Below, piece by piece: positions 1 to 6,111 of a stretch of 6,111 bases of DNA. Positions within the stretch are counted from its first letter, which is position 1. Each line of letters opens with the position of its first letter. This DNA comes from Methanobacterium sp. (lineage in GTDB: Archaea > Methanobacteriota > Methanobacteria > Methanobacteriales > Methanobacteriaceae), in assembly GCA_003158115.1 (NCBI GenBank), contig PMGM01000085.1:1844-7954 (forward strand), read 5' to 3'. The notes beneath the pieces are model-generated. The model had not been told where the DNA came from and searched no databases. It was given only the letters and a program-made list of their open reading frames with translations. Made by a program: the position numbers and the translations under genes.

Positions 1-369
1 AAATGTTTTTAGTAAAAAAAGCAATAATTTATTTCGTTATTTATAATATGATGTGTATATTAAAAAAGTAATAAAGATAGTTTTATAGTTCCTATCCCAT
101 ATATACTCATTATTTTTTTAGATTTATACATGATTGTGTATATTTTGATTTTAATTTGAAATTCTTAAAAATATTGTATAAATTATTGAAATGTTATTTC
201 GATATTCCTTCTTTTTAATGTTAAAATAAAGATTTAATTAGCAAAAATTAAGTTTAGAAAACGTTAAAATAACTTAGATTAAACTAAAGTAACTTAAATA
301 ATTAAATTTTGATTATACATCAAAAAAGTTTATCTTCATATAAAAAAAAGGGAATAATTTAAAATTATA
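1..369. other. Gene-free AT-rich intergenic region downstream of rqcH
   Basis: No coding sequence, tRNA, rRNA or CRISPR repeat is supported here. The only open frames are very short; the longest I checked is 22 codons at 3-71, with no ribosome binding site visible inside the window. The region is almost entirely A and T. It holds short direct repeats such as GTTAAAATAA at 220-229 and 263-272 and TGTGTATATT at 52-61 and 135-144, which are unremarkable at this base composition. A weak imperfect hairpin lies near 272-290. The part nearest rqcH contains A-tracts that read as T-tracts on the minus strand and are listed separately as a terminator. Part of a neighbouring gene or its control region may lie further left, outside the window. 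Confidence 0.7.
322..349 (-). terminator. Oligo-T terminator of rqcH
   Basis: On the minus strand, just downstream of the rqcH stop codon, there are two T-tracts: eight T (plus-strand A-run 342-349), then six T (plus-strand A-run 322-327). Archaeal RNA polymerase terminates at stretches of five or more T in the non-template strand without needing a stable hairpin. No GC-rich stem precedes them. Function is inferred from position and composition. Confidence 0.5.
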
Positions 370-2364
370 TTAATGTTTTTTACCTTTCCTCCTTTTTTTC
401 GGATTTTTCCCATCAATGAAATCGCACTTTCCAGATGGCAGTACCCTTACAACATCTTCTATTATGAACATTTTTTCAGGGTCGATTTTATTTCTTATCT
501 GCATTGCAATTTCTTCTTTCTTAGTATATCCCGGTTTCACCGTTGAAAAGTTCTCAGTATAATTTGAAACCGATTCTGGAGGACCTGCCATTATTCTTTC
601 TCCTTCATAATCTACTTTACCAATGGATAAAGTTAGTGGAAGTCCCCTTATGTAGTTACGGGCCCCTCTTATGATAAAAGCACCTTTGGTTAGGAATTCA
701 CCTGATTGGGGTGTTTTAGAAACTTGGTCTGGATTAACCCAATACACATCTGCAGAACCTAAACCCTTTGACCAGGCACTTGAAAAGCATGCTGAAAAAG
801 CTGCGGCTTGATTGATACTGCTTTCAGGGATTTCACCTTCTCCTGCTTTTAGAACTACAGATGCAGCACCATGAATATCAGAATGGAAGTATATATCTTT
901 AGGTTCCATATGCTTCTTTACAACCATTTCATTGGTTGTTGCGTCCCTTCCACCTATTACAAGAAGTCCATCCGATGTTAAAAACCATCTTAACTTCTCA
1001 TACCATTTAAGTTCTTTTTTAACACGTTTTTGAGGTACAATAACCTTTTCCATCTCTATTTCCCGTTTACTTTCAGCCTTTTTAATTTCTTGTTGGGTCT
1101 TTTCAATGGCTATATTAACTCCTCTAATCTTCTTTTTAGCCTTTTTTCCCTTATTATAATAAACTTCAGCATTTTCTGGAATTCCTACTGTAGTGTCAAT
1201 ATTTACACGGATATCATCTAGATTTAATGTTAAAATACCCAATTTATCTATTGATTCAATAATATCTACGCCTTCAGCTTTCGCTTTTTTAGCCTTCTTA
1301 ATAATATCAATGATCTCGAGCCATGAATGTGTTTTTCGGGCATGTTTTATGGTATCGATTATGTTTTGGATATTTTGATAATTTGAATATATTGCTTCAC
1401 CCTTAATTTTAGTATCTTTAATTGTTTTATTAAATTTATCAAGGGTTTCTAACTGTATTTTTAACCGTTTTTCAAATTTACCCACTTCACCAGACCATAC
1501 CTCATCGTGAACCTGTACAATATCCTCTCCAACAATGCTACTGTAGAATTCATCTGCAGCTTCATTGTAGGTTTTATACTTTTCTTTTGGGTAATCTGAA
1601 TACATTTGTAGATCAAGAGGTAGAACATCCTCTTTTTCACCAGATATTATCTGAGGATGGAAATCATAAGTTTTTAGTGGTTTAAATATTTCAGTCATTG
1701 CACAGTATATCAAATCAATTTCTTCTTCTGTTACATCTGCTGCATTCTTTTTTTTGTCAACACCAGATCTTAATGCAATTTCCTCGGCATAGAGTCCACC
1801 TAAACCATTACTAGCAAGTGTTCTTATGATGTCTCTATCAGAATTCTGGAATAATTCATTGAGTTCATTTTTTTCAATTTCAAGTGGATTTATTCCCCTT
1901 TCAGGAGGGTATTTGTACTCTTCTTTGGAGGTTATCTTCCTGTCCTGCCATAGTTTTCTTTTTAACGGTAGAATAATCTGATCGTCTTCATCCAAAAGTA
2001 TTATATTACCCTTCGCAAAGAGTTCTATAACCAAAGAAAATTTATGTTCCTTCTGGATGTCAATTCTCATGATCCTGTCAAAATTATGCTGGCTAACACC
2101 AGTTACACTACCTCCTTTAATGTACTTACGTAGTAGCATAGGAAAATTTGGAGGTATTTTAGGGTTTTGAGGAGGATATTGGGTTGAATGAACCCTTAAA
2201 CCTGCCTGAAAAACCACATCTACACGGCCTTTGCTTGGTACGTGGAATCTTATGAGTACTGTGTCTTTAGTGGGTTGATATGCCTTTTGTACTCGGGCAT
2301 CTTTTAACATTTCCCCTAATTCTTTGCATATTGCGTAAACATCAACGTTGGACATGGCTTTCAT
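370..2364 (-). CDS. rqcH: RqcH / NEMF-family ribosome quality-control protein (NFACT)
   Basis: This 664-aa cytoplasmic protein belongs to the Rqc2/NEMF/RqcH (NFACT, formerly fibronectin-binding-like) family. Family members bind large ribosomal subunits with a stuck nascent chain and recruit tRNA to add a C-terminal tail that marks the chain for degradation; alanine tails are established for bacterial RqcH and inferred for archaea. Residues about 4-160 form the NFACT-N domain, with [12 protein letters not shown] at 71-82 and the Asp-Arg pair D96-R97 in [10 protein letters not shown], the pair needed for tRNA binding in studied homologues. Residues about 175-245 fit a helix-hairpin-helix region. 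Residues about 290-445 are charged and helical, fitting the long coiled coil. Residues about 453-582 form NFACT-R, with [11 protein letters not shown] at 496-506. A Lys/Arg-rich tail (655-664) ends the protein; the eukaryotic NFACT-C domain is absent. The first ATG is chosen because AAGGTG sits 5 nt upstream; a second in-frame ATG (codon 4) is badly spaced. The gene is intact and full length for archaea. Confidence 0.93.
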   Translation of the reverse strand: MKAMSNVDVYAICKELGEMLKDARVQKAYQPTKDTVLIRFHVPSKGRVDVVFQAGLRVHSTQYPPQNPKIPPNFPMLLRKYIKGGSVTGVSQHNFDRIMRIDIQKEHKFSLVIELFAKGNIILLDEDDQIILPLKRKLWQDRKITSKEEYKYPPERGINPLEIEKNELNELFQNSDRDIIRTLASNGLGGLYAEEIALRSGVDKKKNAADVTEEEIDLIYCAMTEIFKPLKTYDFHPQIISGEKEDVLPLDLQMYSDYPKEKYKTYNEAADEFYSSIVGEDIVQVHDEVWSGEVGKFEKRLKIQLETLDKFNKTIKDTKIKGEAIYSNYQNIQNIIDTIKHARKTHSWLEIIDIIKKAKKAKAEGVDIIESIDKLGILTLNLDDIRVNIDTTVGIPENAEVYYNKGKKAKKKIRGVNIAIEKTQQEIKKAESKREIEMEKVIVPQKRVKKELKWYEKLRWFLTSDGLLVIGGRDATTNEMVVKKHMEPKDIYFHSDIHGAASVVLKAGEGEIPESSINQAAAFSACFSSAWSKGLGSADVYWVNPDQVSKTPQSGEFLTKGAFIIRGARNYIRGLPLTLSIGKVDYEGERIMAGPPESVSNYTENFSTVKPGYTKKEEIAMQIRNKIDPEKMFIIEDVVRVLPSGKCDFIDGKNPKKRRKGKKH

Positions 2365-2369
2365 TGGAA

Positions 2370-2375
2370 CACCTT
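2370..2375 (-). promoter_or_regulatory. Shine-Dalgarno site of rqcH
   Basis: AAGGTG on the minus strand ends 5 nt before the ATG at 2364. It matches the GGTG core of the archaeal anti-SD target and favours this ATG over the in-frame ATG three codons later. Confidence 0.7.
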
Positions 2376-2412
2376 ATGGTTTTATTTATAACTTGATACT
2401 AATAATAAACAT
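2376..2412. promoter_or_regulatory. Divergent promoter region between rqcH and the EMC6-like gene
   Basis: Only 65 bp separate the two start codons, so both promoters must lie here or overlap the neighbouring gene. On the plus strand TTTATTTATA (2381-2390) is a box A candidate. Its centre is about 26 nt before a predicted start near 2411, leaving a leader of about 18 nt that carries the SD. On the minus strand an AT-rich stretch at 2399-2409 (TTTATTATTA read on minus) is the only well-placed candidate for rqcH and would give a leader of about 13 nt. Positions are inferred from sequence only. Confidence 0.45.
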
Positions 2413-2416
2413 ATTT

Positions 2417-2422
2417 GGAGGT
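2417..2422 (+). promoter_or_regulatory. Shine-Dalgarno site deciding the start of the EMC6-like gene
   Basis: GGAGGT is a full-strength SD, 7 nt before the ATG at 2430. A TTG at 2415 is in frame with the gene and would add five residues, but its own codons form the SD, so the ATG is the credible start. Confidence 0.85.
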
Positions 2423-2429
2423 AAAAATT

Positions 2430-2732
2430 ATGGATGTAGATGCTAAAGTTACGATCTTACATGTAATTGGAGGTTTAATCGCAGCTTACCTATCATTTAG
2501 ATTAACAACTGGATCTATATTTGGATTCAGTGGCGAAACTGTTGCATTACTATTGGCAATAGTGATCCTTTACCTATGTGGACAGGTTTCAGAGAGACTA
2601 CTTGGTAAAGAAGAAGTTGGAGGATTTAAGGGATGGTTATGGAGTGGAATTGTACCATTTCTAGCTGTTTGGTTAGTTGTATGGATACTTCTTTTCAACT
2701 ACAACCCTGTTCCACCAGTTAAAGTACTTTAA
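2430..2732 (+). CDS. Small three-helix membrane protein, archaeal EMC6-like
   Basis: This is a 100-aa hydrophobic protein with three predicted membrane segments at about residues 8-24, 36-52 and 69-90, joined by short loops; the second loop (53-68, SERLLGKEEVGGFKG) is the most charged. It has no signal peptide and no catalytic motif. The size, three-helix layout and the third helix pattern (GWLWSGIVPF followed by a Trp-rich WLVVWILLFN) resemble the archaeal family annotated as EMC6-like (related to DUF5379). EMC6 in eukaryotes is part of the ER membrane complex that inserts membrane proteins together with the Oxa1-type subunit EMC3; archaea have an EMC3-like protein (DUF106). The assignment is from memory of the family pattern, not from a search, so a generic small membrane protein remains possible. 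The ATG is fixed by GGAGGT 7 nt upstream. The gene is transcribed divergently from rqcH and converges on the DUF2070 gene. Confidence 0.72.
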   Translation: MDVDAKVTILHVIGGLIAAYLSFRLTTGSIFGFSGETVALLLAIVILYLCGQVSERLLGKEEVGGFKGWLWSGIVPFLAVWLVVWILLFNYNPVPPVKVL

Positions 2733-2736
2733 ATAA

Positions 2737-2804
2737 TTAAATCATTCCTTTTTTTTAATTCTTTATAGGTCTAATTAATTAAATTCCTTTTTTTAATGAT
2801 TTAA
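2737..2804 (+). terminator. T-tract terminator region with flanking 10-bp inverted repeat
   Basis: Just after the EMC6-like stop codon, an eight-T tract (2749-2756) and a seven-T tract (2788-2794) lie on the plus strand, with a third tract of eight T at 2819-2826 at the DUF2070 stop. The first two sit in near-identical direct repeats, ATTCC-T7/8-AAT (2744-2759 and 2783-2797). A perfect 10-bp inverted repeat, TTAAATCATT (2737-2746) and AATGATTTAA (2795-2804), brackets both tracts. This fits archaeal oligo-T termination of the plus-strand gene. No comparable T-tract faces the minus strand. Confidence 0.6.
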
Positions 2805-2824
2805 CTTTGAATTATATCTTTTTT

Positions 2825-4648
2825 TTAGAGTGCCCAGTAGAATATCCATATAAATGCTGATAGGAATGCAATTATAAAGATTAATGGAGCGAATATTTTA
2901 CTTACAGCTACTATGGAACTTATGGTTGTTACAAGTTCTGTTGCATGGGTCGGTCCAAGAGTTTTTAAATCCTTTATTTTTGATACTTCACAGGCAACAG
3001 TAACATCCTCAAGGTCTTTCATTGCATTTTTGGTACATTCAACAACTTTTTGAAGTATAATATCTTGGCTCTTACGGCCCACAGGGTTATGTCCACCTGA
3101 AAGTGCATTTACAAAGTGGGTGTCTGATGTCATGATCTCAGCCTCGTCAAGACCCAATTCTTTTAAATGTTTGATGATTCGTTCCCTAAACCCTATTACC
3201 ATATTGTTGGAATCAAGCAGGATATAACCTGTCTTCTGATTGTCAACATCTACAATCATAGCTTTAACACCACTCTCTCCGACTCCTTCTTCTTTACTAA
3301 CATCTTCCATTGGATCGTTTGCAATACCAACTTTAAGATTGTGTTGATCATCAGATTTTTGAAGCTTCTCAGTAGCGTCCATAAGTTCAAATACTTCTTT
3401 GTTACCGGGTAATATTCTACCTCCATCTCCCTGAAATGCGTTATGACATTCAACAAGAACAACATTATCCACACCGGTCCTTGCTTTTGCAAGATTAATA
3501 ATTGCTAGACCAACACCAAAGTCCATATCATCAAATCCTACAGGTGCCATAGTTGCAAGGAGGACAAGATTGTTGTCAAAGAACTGAGCACCAATTTTTG
3601 CATCTCCACTTTCAACTCTAAAGAATTTACTGGCTTTATTCGAATATTCCATGGTTTTAAGGGCATTTTTAACTACACCTTCAACCTTATAAATCTCTTT
3701 TGTTGATACAGGGTTAAAATCATGGGTTGAAGGTCCATGAGATACCATTGTAAATGTATCGAATGTATTTGCCAAGATAGTGGGCATGTTACCCCCACCT
3801 ATATTACCAACTGGACCGGGATGCACACTAGGACTTAAAAATATAGCTTTAAGACCGTCTTTTCCTTTAAAAGCGGTAATTCCTATTAATGTGTCGATTG
3901 GTTCACCCATATCTTCAAAAAGACCTTCTAATGCATTTGAACCCTCAGTTACATGGGCTAAAAATAAGCTCAGGAGTTCCAAACCCCCTACTCCTAGGTT
4001 CCTCTTCATTGGGGATTCTACTATAACCACAAAGGAGTATATTGCAACAACTAAAATAAGAGATGCTATAACTATTTTGATTAGTAATGCTAGTATACTG
4101 AAATATCCAATATTGGTTGTGATACTAGTTAAGGACACTATAACAATAACCATGCTTATGATAAGTATTGGTTGGGTTGCTGCAGCAGGTAAAGATTTGA
4201 AAAAATTGATATTTGAAGTTCCCCAGAGTACAAGGATTCTGATTGCAAATATGATAACACAACCATATACCAGGGCATCGATAGTGTAACTATAAATTGA
4301 AAATGATGATATAAGACTGCCAATCAGATAAACAAATCCTACTATTAACATTGAGAGTAAAGATAGAAACATGGACTGTTTCATTTTCATATGTCTACCC
4401 TCAAGGGAATTGATCATTGGTTGTGTAACGGCTCCACCCATTATGGATGTTAAACCAAATATCAAAAATCCGGCTGCACCGCCGTATACAACGTTATATA
4501 GGGCGGAGTGATGGGCACTTGGCTGTATCGCCGATACAATACAACCTAAAACAAAGCTTAAAACTACCATACTTGCAACTGAGAAGGTTGTTCCTGGGAG
4601 TGATACTATATATTTACTTAGGCCCATTATTCTTTCTGATTCTGGCAT
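2825..4648 (-). CDS. DUF2070 family membrane protein with a large soluble domain
   Basis: This 607-aa archaeal membrane protein of unknown function matches the DUF2070 family in size and layout. Six hydrophobic segments lie in the N-terminal third (about residues 22-41, 51-75, 92-115, 121-143, 159-179 and 182-210). A soluble domain of roughly 370 residues follows, and a seventh segment (583-605) ends the protein. Positive residues in the loop after segment 2 (EGRHMKMK) and after segment 6 (PMKR) place the soluble domain in the cytoplasm by the positive-inside rule. That domain holds glycine/histidine-rich motifs: [11 protein letters not shown] (272-282), SHGPSTHD (303-310), [11 protein letters not shown] (400-410), SDTH (508-511) and GGHNPVGR (518-525). 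These look like metal- or phosphate-binding loops, but no activity is established. The ATG is supported by GAGGT 5 nt upstream. The gene is a single transcription unit in this window, divergent from the fumarase gene. Confidence 0.88.
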   Translation of the reverse strand: MPESERIMGLSKYIVSLPGTTFSVASMVVLSFVLGCIVSAIQPSAHHSALYNVVYGGAAGFLIFGLTSIMGGAVTQPMINSLEGRHMKMKQSMFLSLLSMLIVGFVYLIGSLISSFSIYSYTIDALVYGCVIIFAIRILVLWGTSNINFFKSLPAAATQPILIISMVIVIVSLTSITTNIGYFSILALLIKIVIASLILVVAIYSFVVIVESPMKRNLGVGGLELLSLFLAHVTEGSNALEGLFEDMGEPIDTLIGITAFKGKDGLKAIFLSPSVHPGPVGNIGGGNMPTILANTFDTFTMVSHGPSTHDFNPVSTKEIYKVEGVVKNALKTMEYSNKASKFFRVESGDAKIGAQFFDNNLVLLATMAPVGFDDMDFGVGLAIINLAKARTGVDNVVLVECHNAFQGDGGRILPGNKEVFELMDATEKLQKSDDQHNLKVGIANDPMEDVSKEEGVGESGVKAMIVDVDNQKTGYILLDSNNMVIGFRERIIKHLKELGLDEAEIMTSDTHFVNALSGGHNPVGRKSQDIILQKVVECTKNAMKDLEDVTVACEVSKIKDLKTLGPTHATELVTTISSIVAVSKIFAPLIFIIAFLSAFIWIFYWAL

Positions 4649-4653
4649 GATTT

Positions 4654-4658
4654 ACCTC
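4654..4658 (-). promoter_or_regulatory. Shine-Dalgarno site of the DUF2070 gene
   Basis: GAGGT on the minus strand, 5 nt before the ATG at 4648. It supports this start over the in-frame ATG at codon 8. Confidence 0.7.
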
Positions 4659-4690
4659 TAATAATGTAGATTAATTTGTTAATTTGATTA

Positions 4691-4710
4691 TTTATAATAT
4701 TTATATTTTA
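4691..4710 (-). promoter_or_regulatory. Candidate promoter (box A) of the DUF2070 gene
   Basis: The minus strand reads TATAAATA at 4698-4705, flanked by further A/T. Its centre is about 53 nt before the ATG; with the usual spacing of about 26 nt this puts transcription start near 4675 and gives a leader of about 27 nt containing the SD. Another TATA-like match (ATTATAAA, 4691-4698) overlaps it, so the exact box is uncertain. A run of ten A on the minus strand (4721-4730) lies just upstream. Confidence 0.45.
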
Positions 4711-4784
4711 AAATTTGTAATTTTTTTTTTAATCTGGATTTATCTATGATGAAGTTGAATATCATTATGTTAGTACTTCTAATG

Positions 4785-4792
4785 TTTATATA
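4785..4792 (+). promoter_or_regulatory. Box A (TATA box) of the fumarase-beta/DUF6282 unit
   Basis: TTTATATA is an exact match to the methanogen box A consensus. With the usual spacing, transcription would start around 4812-4816, giving a leader of about 20-25 nt that contains the SD. It is the strongest promoter match in the window and likely drives both downstream genes. Confidence 0.7.
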
Positions 4793-4823
4793 CATCATTT
4801 AATTTATGTTAGTGATGCTTATA

Positions 4824-4831
4824 AAAGGTGA
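4824..4831 (+). promoter_or_regulatory. Shine-Dalgarno site deciding the start of the fumarase beta gene
   Basis: AAAGGTGA is an extended match to the archaeal anti-SD, ending 5 nt before the ATG at 4837. An in-frame GTG at 4828 lies inside this site and would add three residues; it is rejected as the start. Confidence 0.8.
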
Positions 4832-4836
4832 ACTTT

Positions 4837-5382
4837 ATGAATGTGAAACTTAAAACCCCAATTTCATCGGATGAAACAGCGAATTTACGTATTGGAGACA
4901 TTGTTTACATATCCGGGAAAATTTATACCGCCCGAGACAGTGCCCATAAGAGAATGGTTGAAGAAGGATCTCCTGTTGATATTAAAGGGGCTGTAATCTT
5001 CCATGCAGGACCAATTATAAAAAAATCAGGCGATAAATACGATATGATTGCAATTGGGCCCACAACTAGTACTAGAATGAATCCCTATGAACCTCAAATA
5101 TTAAAAATGGGTGCAGGACTCATAATTGGGAAGGGAGGAATGGACAAAGCCACTTCAGAAGCTCTTGTTAACTATAAAAAATCCTATCTATCGGCAGTCG
5201 GAGGATGTGCTGCATTGTATGTTAAATCAGTTCTTAAAGTTAATAGTGTACATTGGTTAGATTTAGGAGTTCCTGAGGCAATTTGGGAACTTGAAGTTAA
5301 AGAATTTGGCCCACTAATAGTTACAATGGATTCAACAGGCGGCAACCTCTATGATGAAGTTAAAAAAAGAGATTACTCATAG
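4837..5382 (+). CDS. fumB: Fumarate hydratase class I, beta subunit (FumB-type)
   Basis: This 181-aa cytoplasmic protein matches the C-terminal (beta) domain of class I, iron-sulfur fumarases and the related L-tartrate dehydratase beta subunit. With the alpha subunit it interconverts malate and fumarate; in methanogens this serves the incomplete reductive TCA route from oxaloacetate towards 2-oxoglutarate. Visible family motifs are [10 protein letters not shown] (31-40), GPTTSTRM (74-81, substrate carboxylate binding in class I enzymes), GKGGM (98-102), GGCAALY (122-128) and the C-terminal block with EAIWELEV (147-154). The cluster-binding cysteines belong to the alpha subunit, so this protein alone should not be active. 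No alpha gene is in the window; archaeal alpha and beta genes are often unlinked. The length is normal for a separate beta subunit. It is first in a probable two-gene unit behind a strong box A, and its end overlaps the next gene by 32 bp. Tartrate dehydratase activity cannot be excluded from sequence. Confidence 0.88.
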   Translation: MNVKLKTPISSDETANLRIGDIVYISGKIYTARDSAHKRMVEEGSPVDIKGAVIFHAGPIIKKSGDKYDMIAIGPTTSTRMNPYEPQILKMGAGLIIGKGGMDKATSEALVNYKKSYLSAVGGCAALYVKSVLKVNSVHWLDLGVPEAIWELEVKEFGPLIVTMDSTGGNLYDEVKKRDYS

Positions 5383-6111
5383 AGAATTTACCGAGAAAAA
5401 TTATTCACTTGAAGGATTTACTGATACTCATATACATACATCGCCCGATATTAAACCCAGATTATTAACCGATATTGAAGCTGCAGTGAATGCAAAAAAA
5501 GAGAGAATGAATTCAATTGTATTAAAATCTCATTTTGAATCTACATCTGGAAGGGCAATAATAGCATCTGGAGTAACAGATCTTCCAGTATATGGTGGTG
5601 TGGTACTCAACAACAGTGTTGGTGGCTTAAATGTTGATGCTGTTAAATCCTCTGCCATGATCGGGGGAAAATTTGTATGGTTTCCAACAATTTCCTACTC
5701 TTCAATACAGATCAACTGGTCTCATGTAGAAGATATTTTGCATGTTATAAAGGAAAATCAGATGATACTTGCTACAGGGCACCTTAAATCCGATGATATA
5801 TTCACTCTCCTAGATATGGCAAAGGGTCTTGGAATTTGGAGAATAATTGTTAATCATCCATTAACTAAAGTTGTTGGAGCCAGTTTGGACGAACAAGTTG
5901 AAATGTCTACATATGCCTATTTAGAGCACTGTTTTGTGGCATGTATGGAAAAACATGATAACTTAGATCCAGTATTGATCAAGGATTCAATAAAAAAAGT
6001 TGGAGCTAATAGATGTTTGATGGCAACAGACTTTGGTCAGATACATAATCCCAGTCCAGTTAATGGAATGAAGATGTTTATTAATTCAATGATCCATGAA
6101 GGGGTATCAAT
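5351..6111 (+). CDS. DUF6282 family protein, putative metal-dependent hydrolase (partial, runs off window)
   Basis: This reading frame is open from 5351 to the right edge, giving 253 complete codons without a stop; the C-terminus is outside. Its motifs match the DUF6282 family, which resembles amidohydrolase/PHP-type metal enzymes: DTHIHTSPD (25-33, an HxH metal motif), VLKSH (57-61, with K59 and H61), ATGH (H144), NHP (H169) and ATDFG (D227). The order HxH, Lys/His, His, His, Asp is that of a TIM-barrel metal hydrolase, but the substrate is unknown. A stop at 5318-5320 bounds the frame upstream, and the only possible early starts are the tandem ATGs at 5351 and 5354, both inside the end of fumB. 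The SD is weak (GGCGG at 5338-5342), so translation is probably coupled to fumB. The first ATG is used here; the second would remove one residue. Confidence 0.82.
   Translation, partial: MMKLKKEITHREFTEKNYSLEGFTDTHIHTSPDIKPRLLTDIEAAVNAKKERMNSIVLKSHFESTSGRAIIASGVTDLPVYGGVVLNNSVGGLNVDAVKSSAMIGGKFVWFPTISYSSIQINWSHVEDILHVIKENQMILATGHLKSDDIFTLLDMAKGLGIWRIIVNHPLTKVVGASLDEQVEMSTYAYLEHCFVACMEKHDNLDPVLIKDSIKKVGANRCLMATDFGQIHNPSPVNGMKMFINSMIHEGVS

Noticed and set aside
3..71. 22-codon frame starting with ATG at the left edge
   Set aside because: It is too short, no SD is visible, composition is indistinguishable from the surrounding AT-rich spacer, and it could be the tail of a gene cut by the window, which cannot be judged.
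48..110. Possible C/D box small RNA (ATGATGT near 48-54)
   Set aside because: No matching CTGA D box at a suitable distance and no GC-rich guide region.
220..272. Direct repeat GTTAAAATAA as a possible CRISPR or operator element
   Set aside because: Only two copies of a low-complexity 10-mer in very AT-rich DNA, with no spacer structure; expected by chance.
1030..1378. Two overlapping short plus-strand open frames of about 60 codons
   Set aside because: Both are antisense to the coiled-coil part of rqcH, with no SD or family match; A/T-rich Lys/Glu codons read backwards give Phe/Leu-rich frames.
3256..3492. 78-codon minus-strand frame inside the DUF2070 gene, and an 81-codon plus-strand frame near 3167-3412
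   Set aside because: Both overlap conserved DUF2070 motifs in other frames and have no start signals.
3780..4289. 169-codon open frame on the plus strand
   Set aside because: It lies wholly antisense to the DUF2070 coding sequence, has no SD, and its residues are an unnatural mirror of membrane-segment codons; it is a shadow frame.
4447..4650. 67-codon plus-strand frame at the 5' end of the DUF2070 gene
   Set aside because: It is antisense to the N-terminal membrane segments and no SD precedes it.
5351..5382. Frameshift between fumB and the DUF6282 gene (possible split fusion)
   Set aside because: The fumB product ends at its normal family length and the DUF6282 frame has its own tandem ATGs before its HxH motif, so two separate overlapping genes explain the region.

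Overview
The window looks like chromosome of a methanogenic archaeon, most likely of the order Methanobacteriales (Methanobacterium or a relative). Four things point there. Intergenic DNA is extremely AT-rich. There are archaeal box A (TATA) elements, including a perfect TTTATATA. Shine-Dalgarno sites match the archaeal 16S tail (GGAGGT, AAAGGTGA, GAGGT). Finally, the gene families fit: an archaeal RqcH/NEMF protein, a DUF2070 membrane protein, a small archaeal EMC6-like membrane protein and a stand-alone class I fumarase beta subunit. The genus call is inference; no rRNA or tRNA gene is present to settle it.

Layout. 1-369 is gene-free AT-rich DNA that contains the oligo-T terminator of the first gene. 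370-2364 (minus) is rqcH, encoding the ribosome-associated quality-control factor. A 65-bp divergent promoter region separates it from a 100-aa three-helix membrane protein at 2430-2732 (plus). That gene converges on a large DUF2070 membrane protein at 2825-4648 (minus). The 92-bp gap between them holds three T-tracts and a 10-bp inverted repeat, all oriented to stop the plus-strand gene. A 188-bp region (4649-4836) then carries back-to-back promoters. From it a plus-strand pair starts: the fumarase beta subunit (4837-5382) and, overlapping it by 32 bp in another frame, a DUF6282-family metal-dependent hydrolase that runs off the right edge (5351 to beyond 6111).

How the genes fit together. 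RqcH should act on 60S/50S-type large subunits carrying stalled nascent chains. Its divergent neighbour resembles EMC6, a component of membrane-protein insertion machinery, so the pair may share a nascent-chain or membrane-protein quality theme (inference). The fumarase beta subunit would work with a separately encoded alpha subunit in the incomplete reductive TCA pathway (malate to fumarate). The overlapping hydrolase-like gene has no known role but is probably translationally coupled to it. DUF2070 has no known function; its soluble domain is studded with His/Asp/Glu motifs that suggest a metal-dependent enzyme facing the cytoplasm.

No mobile element, CRISPR array, RNA gene or clear sign of horizontal transfer was seen. 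The most interesting leads are the possible enzymatic nature of DUF2070, the fumarase-beta/DUF6282 coupling, and the rqcH/EMC6-like divergent pair.
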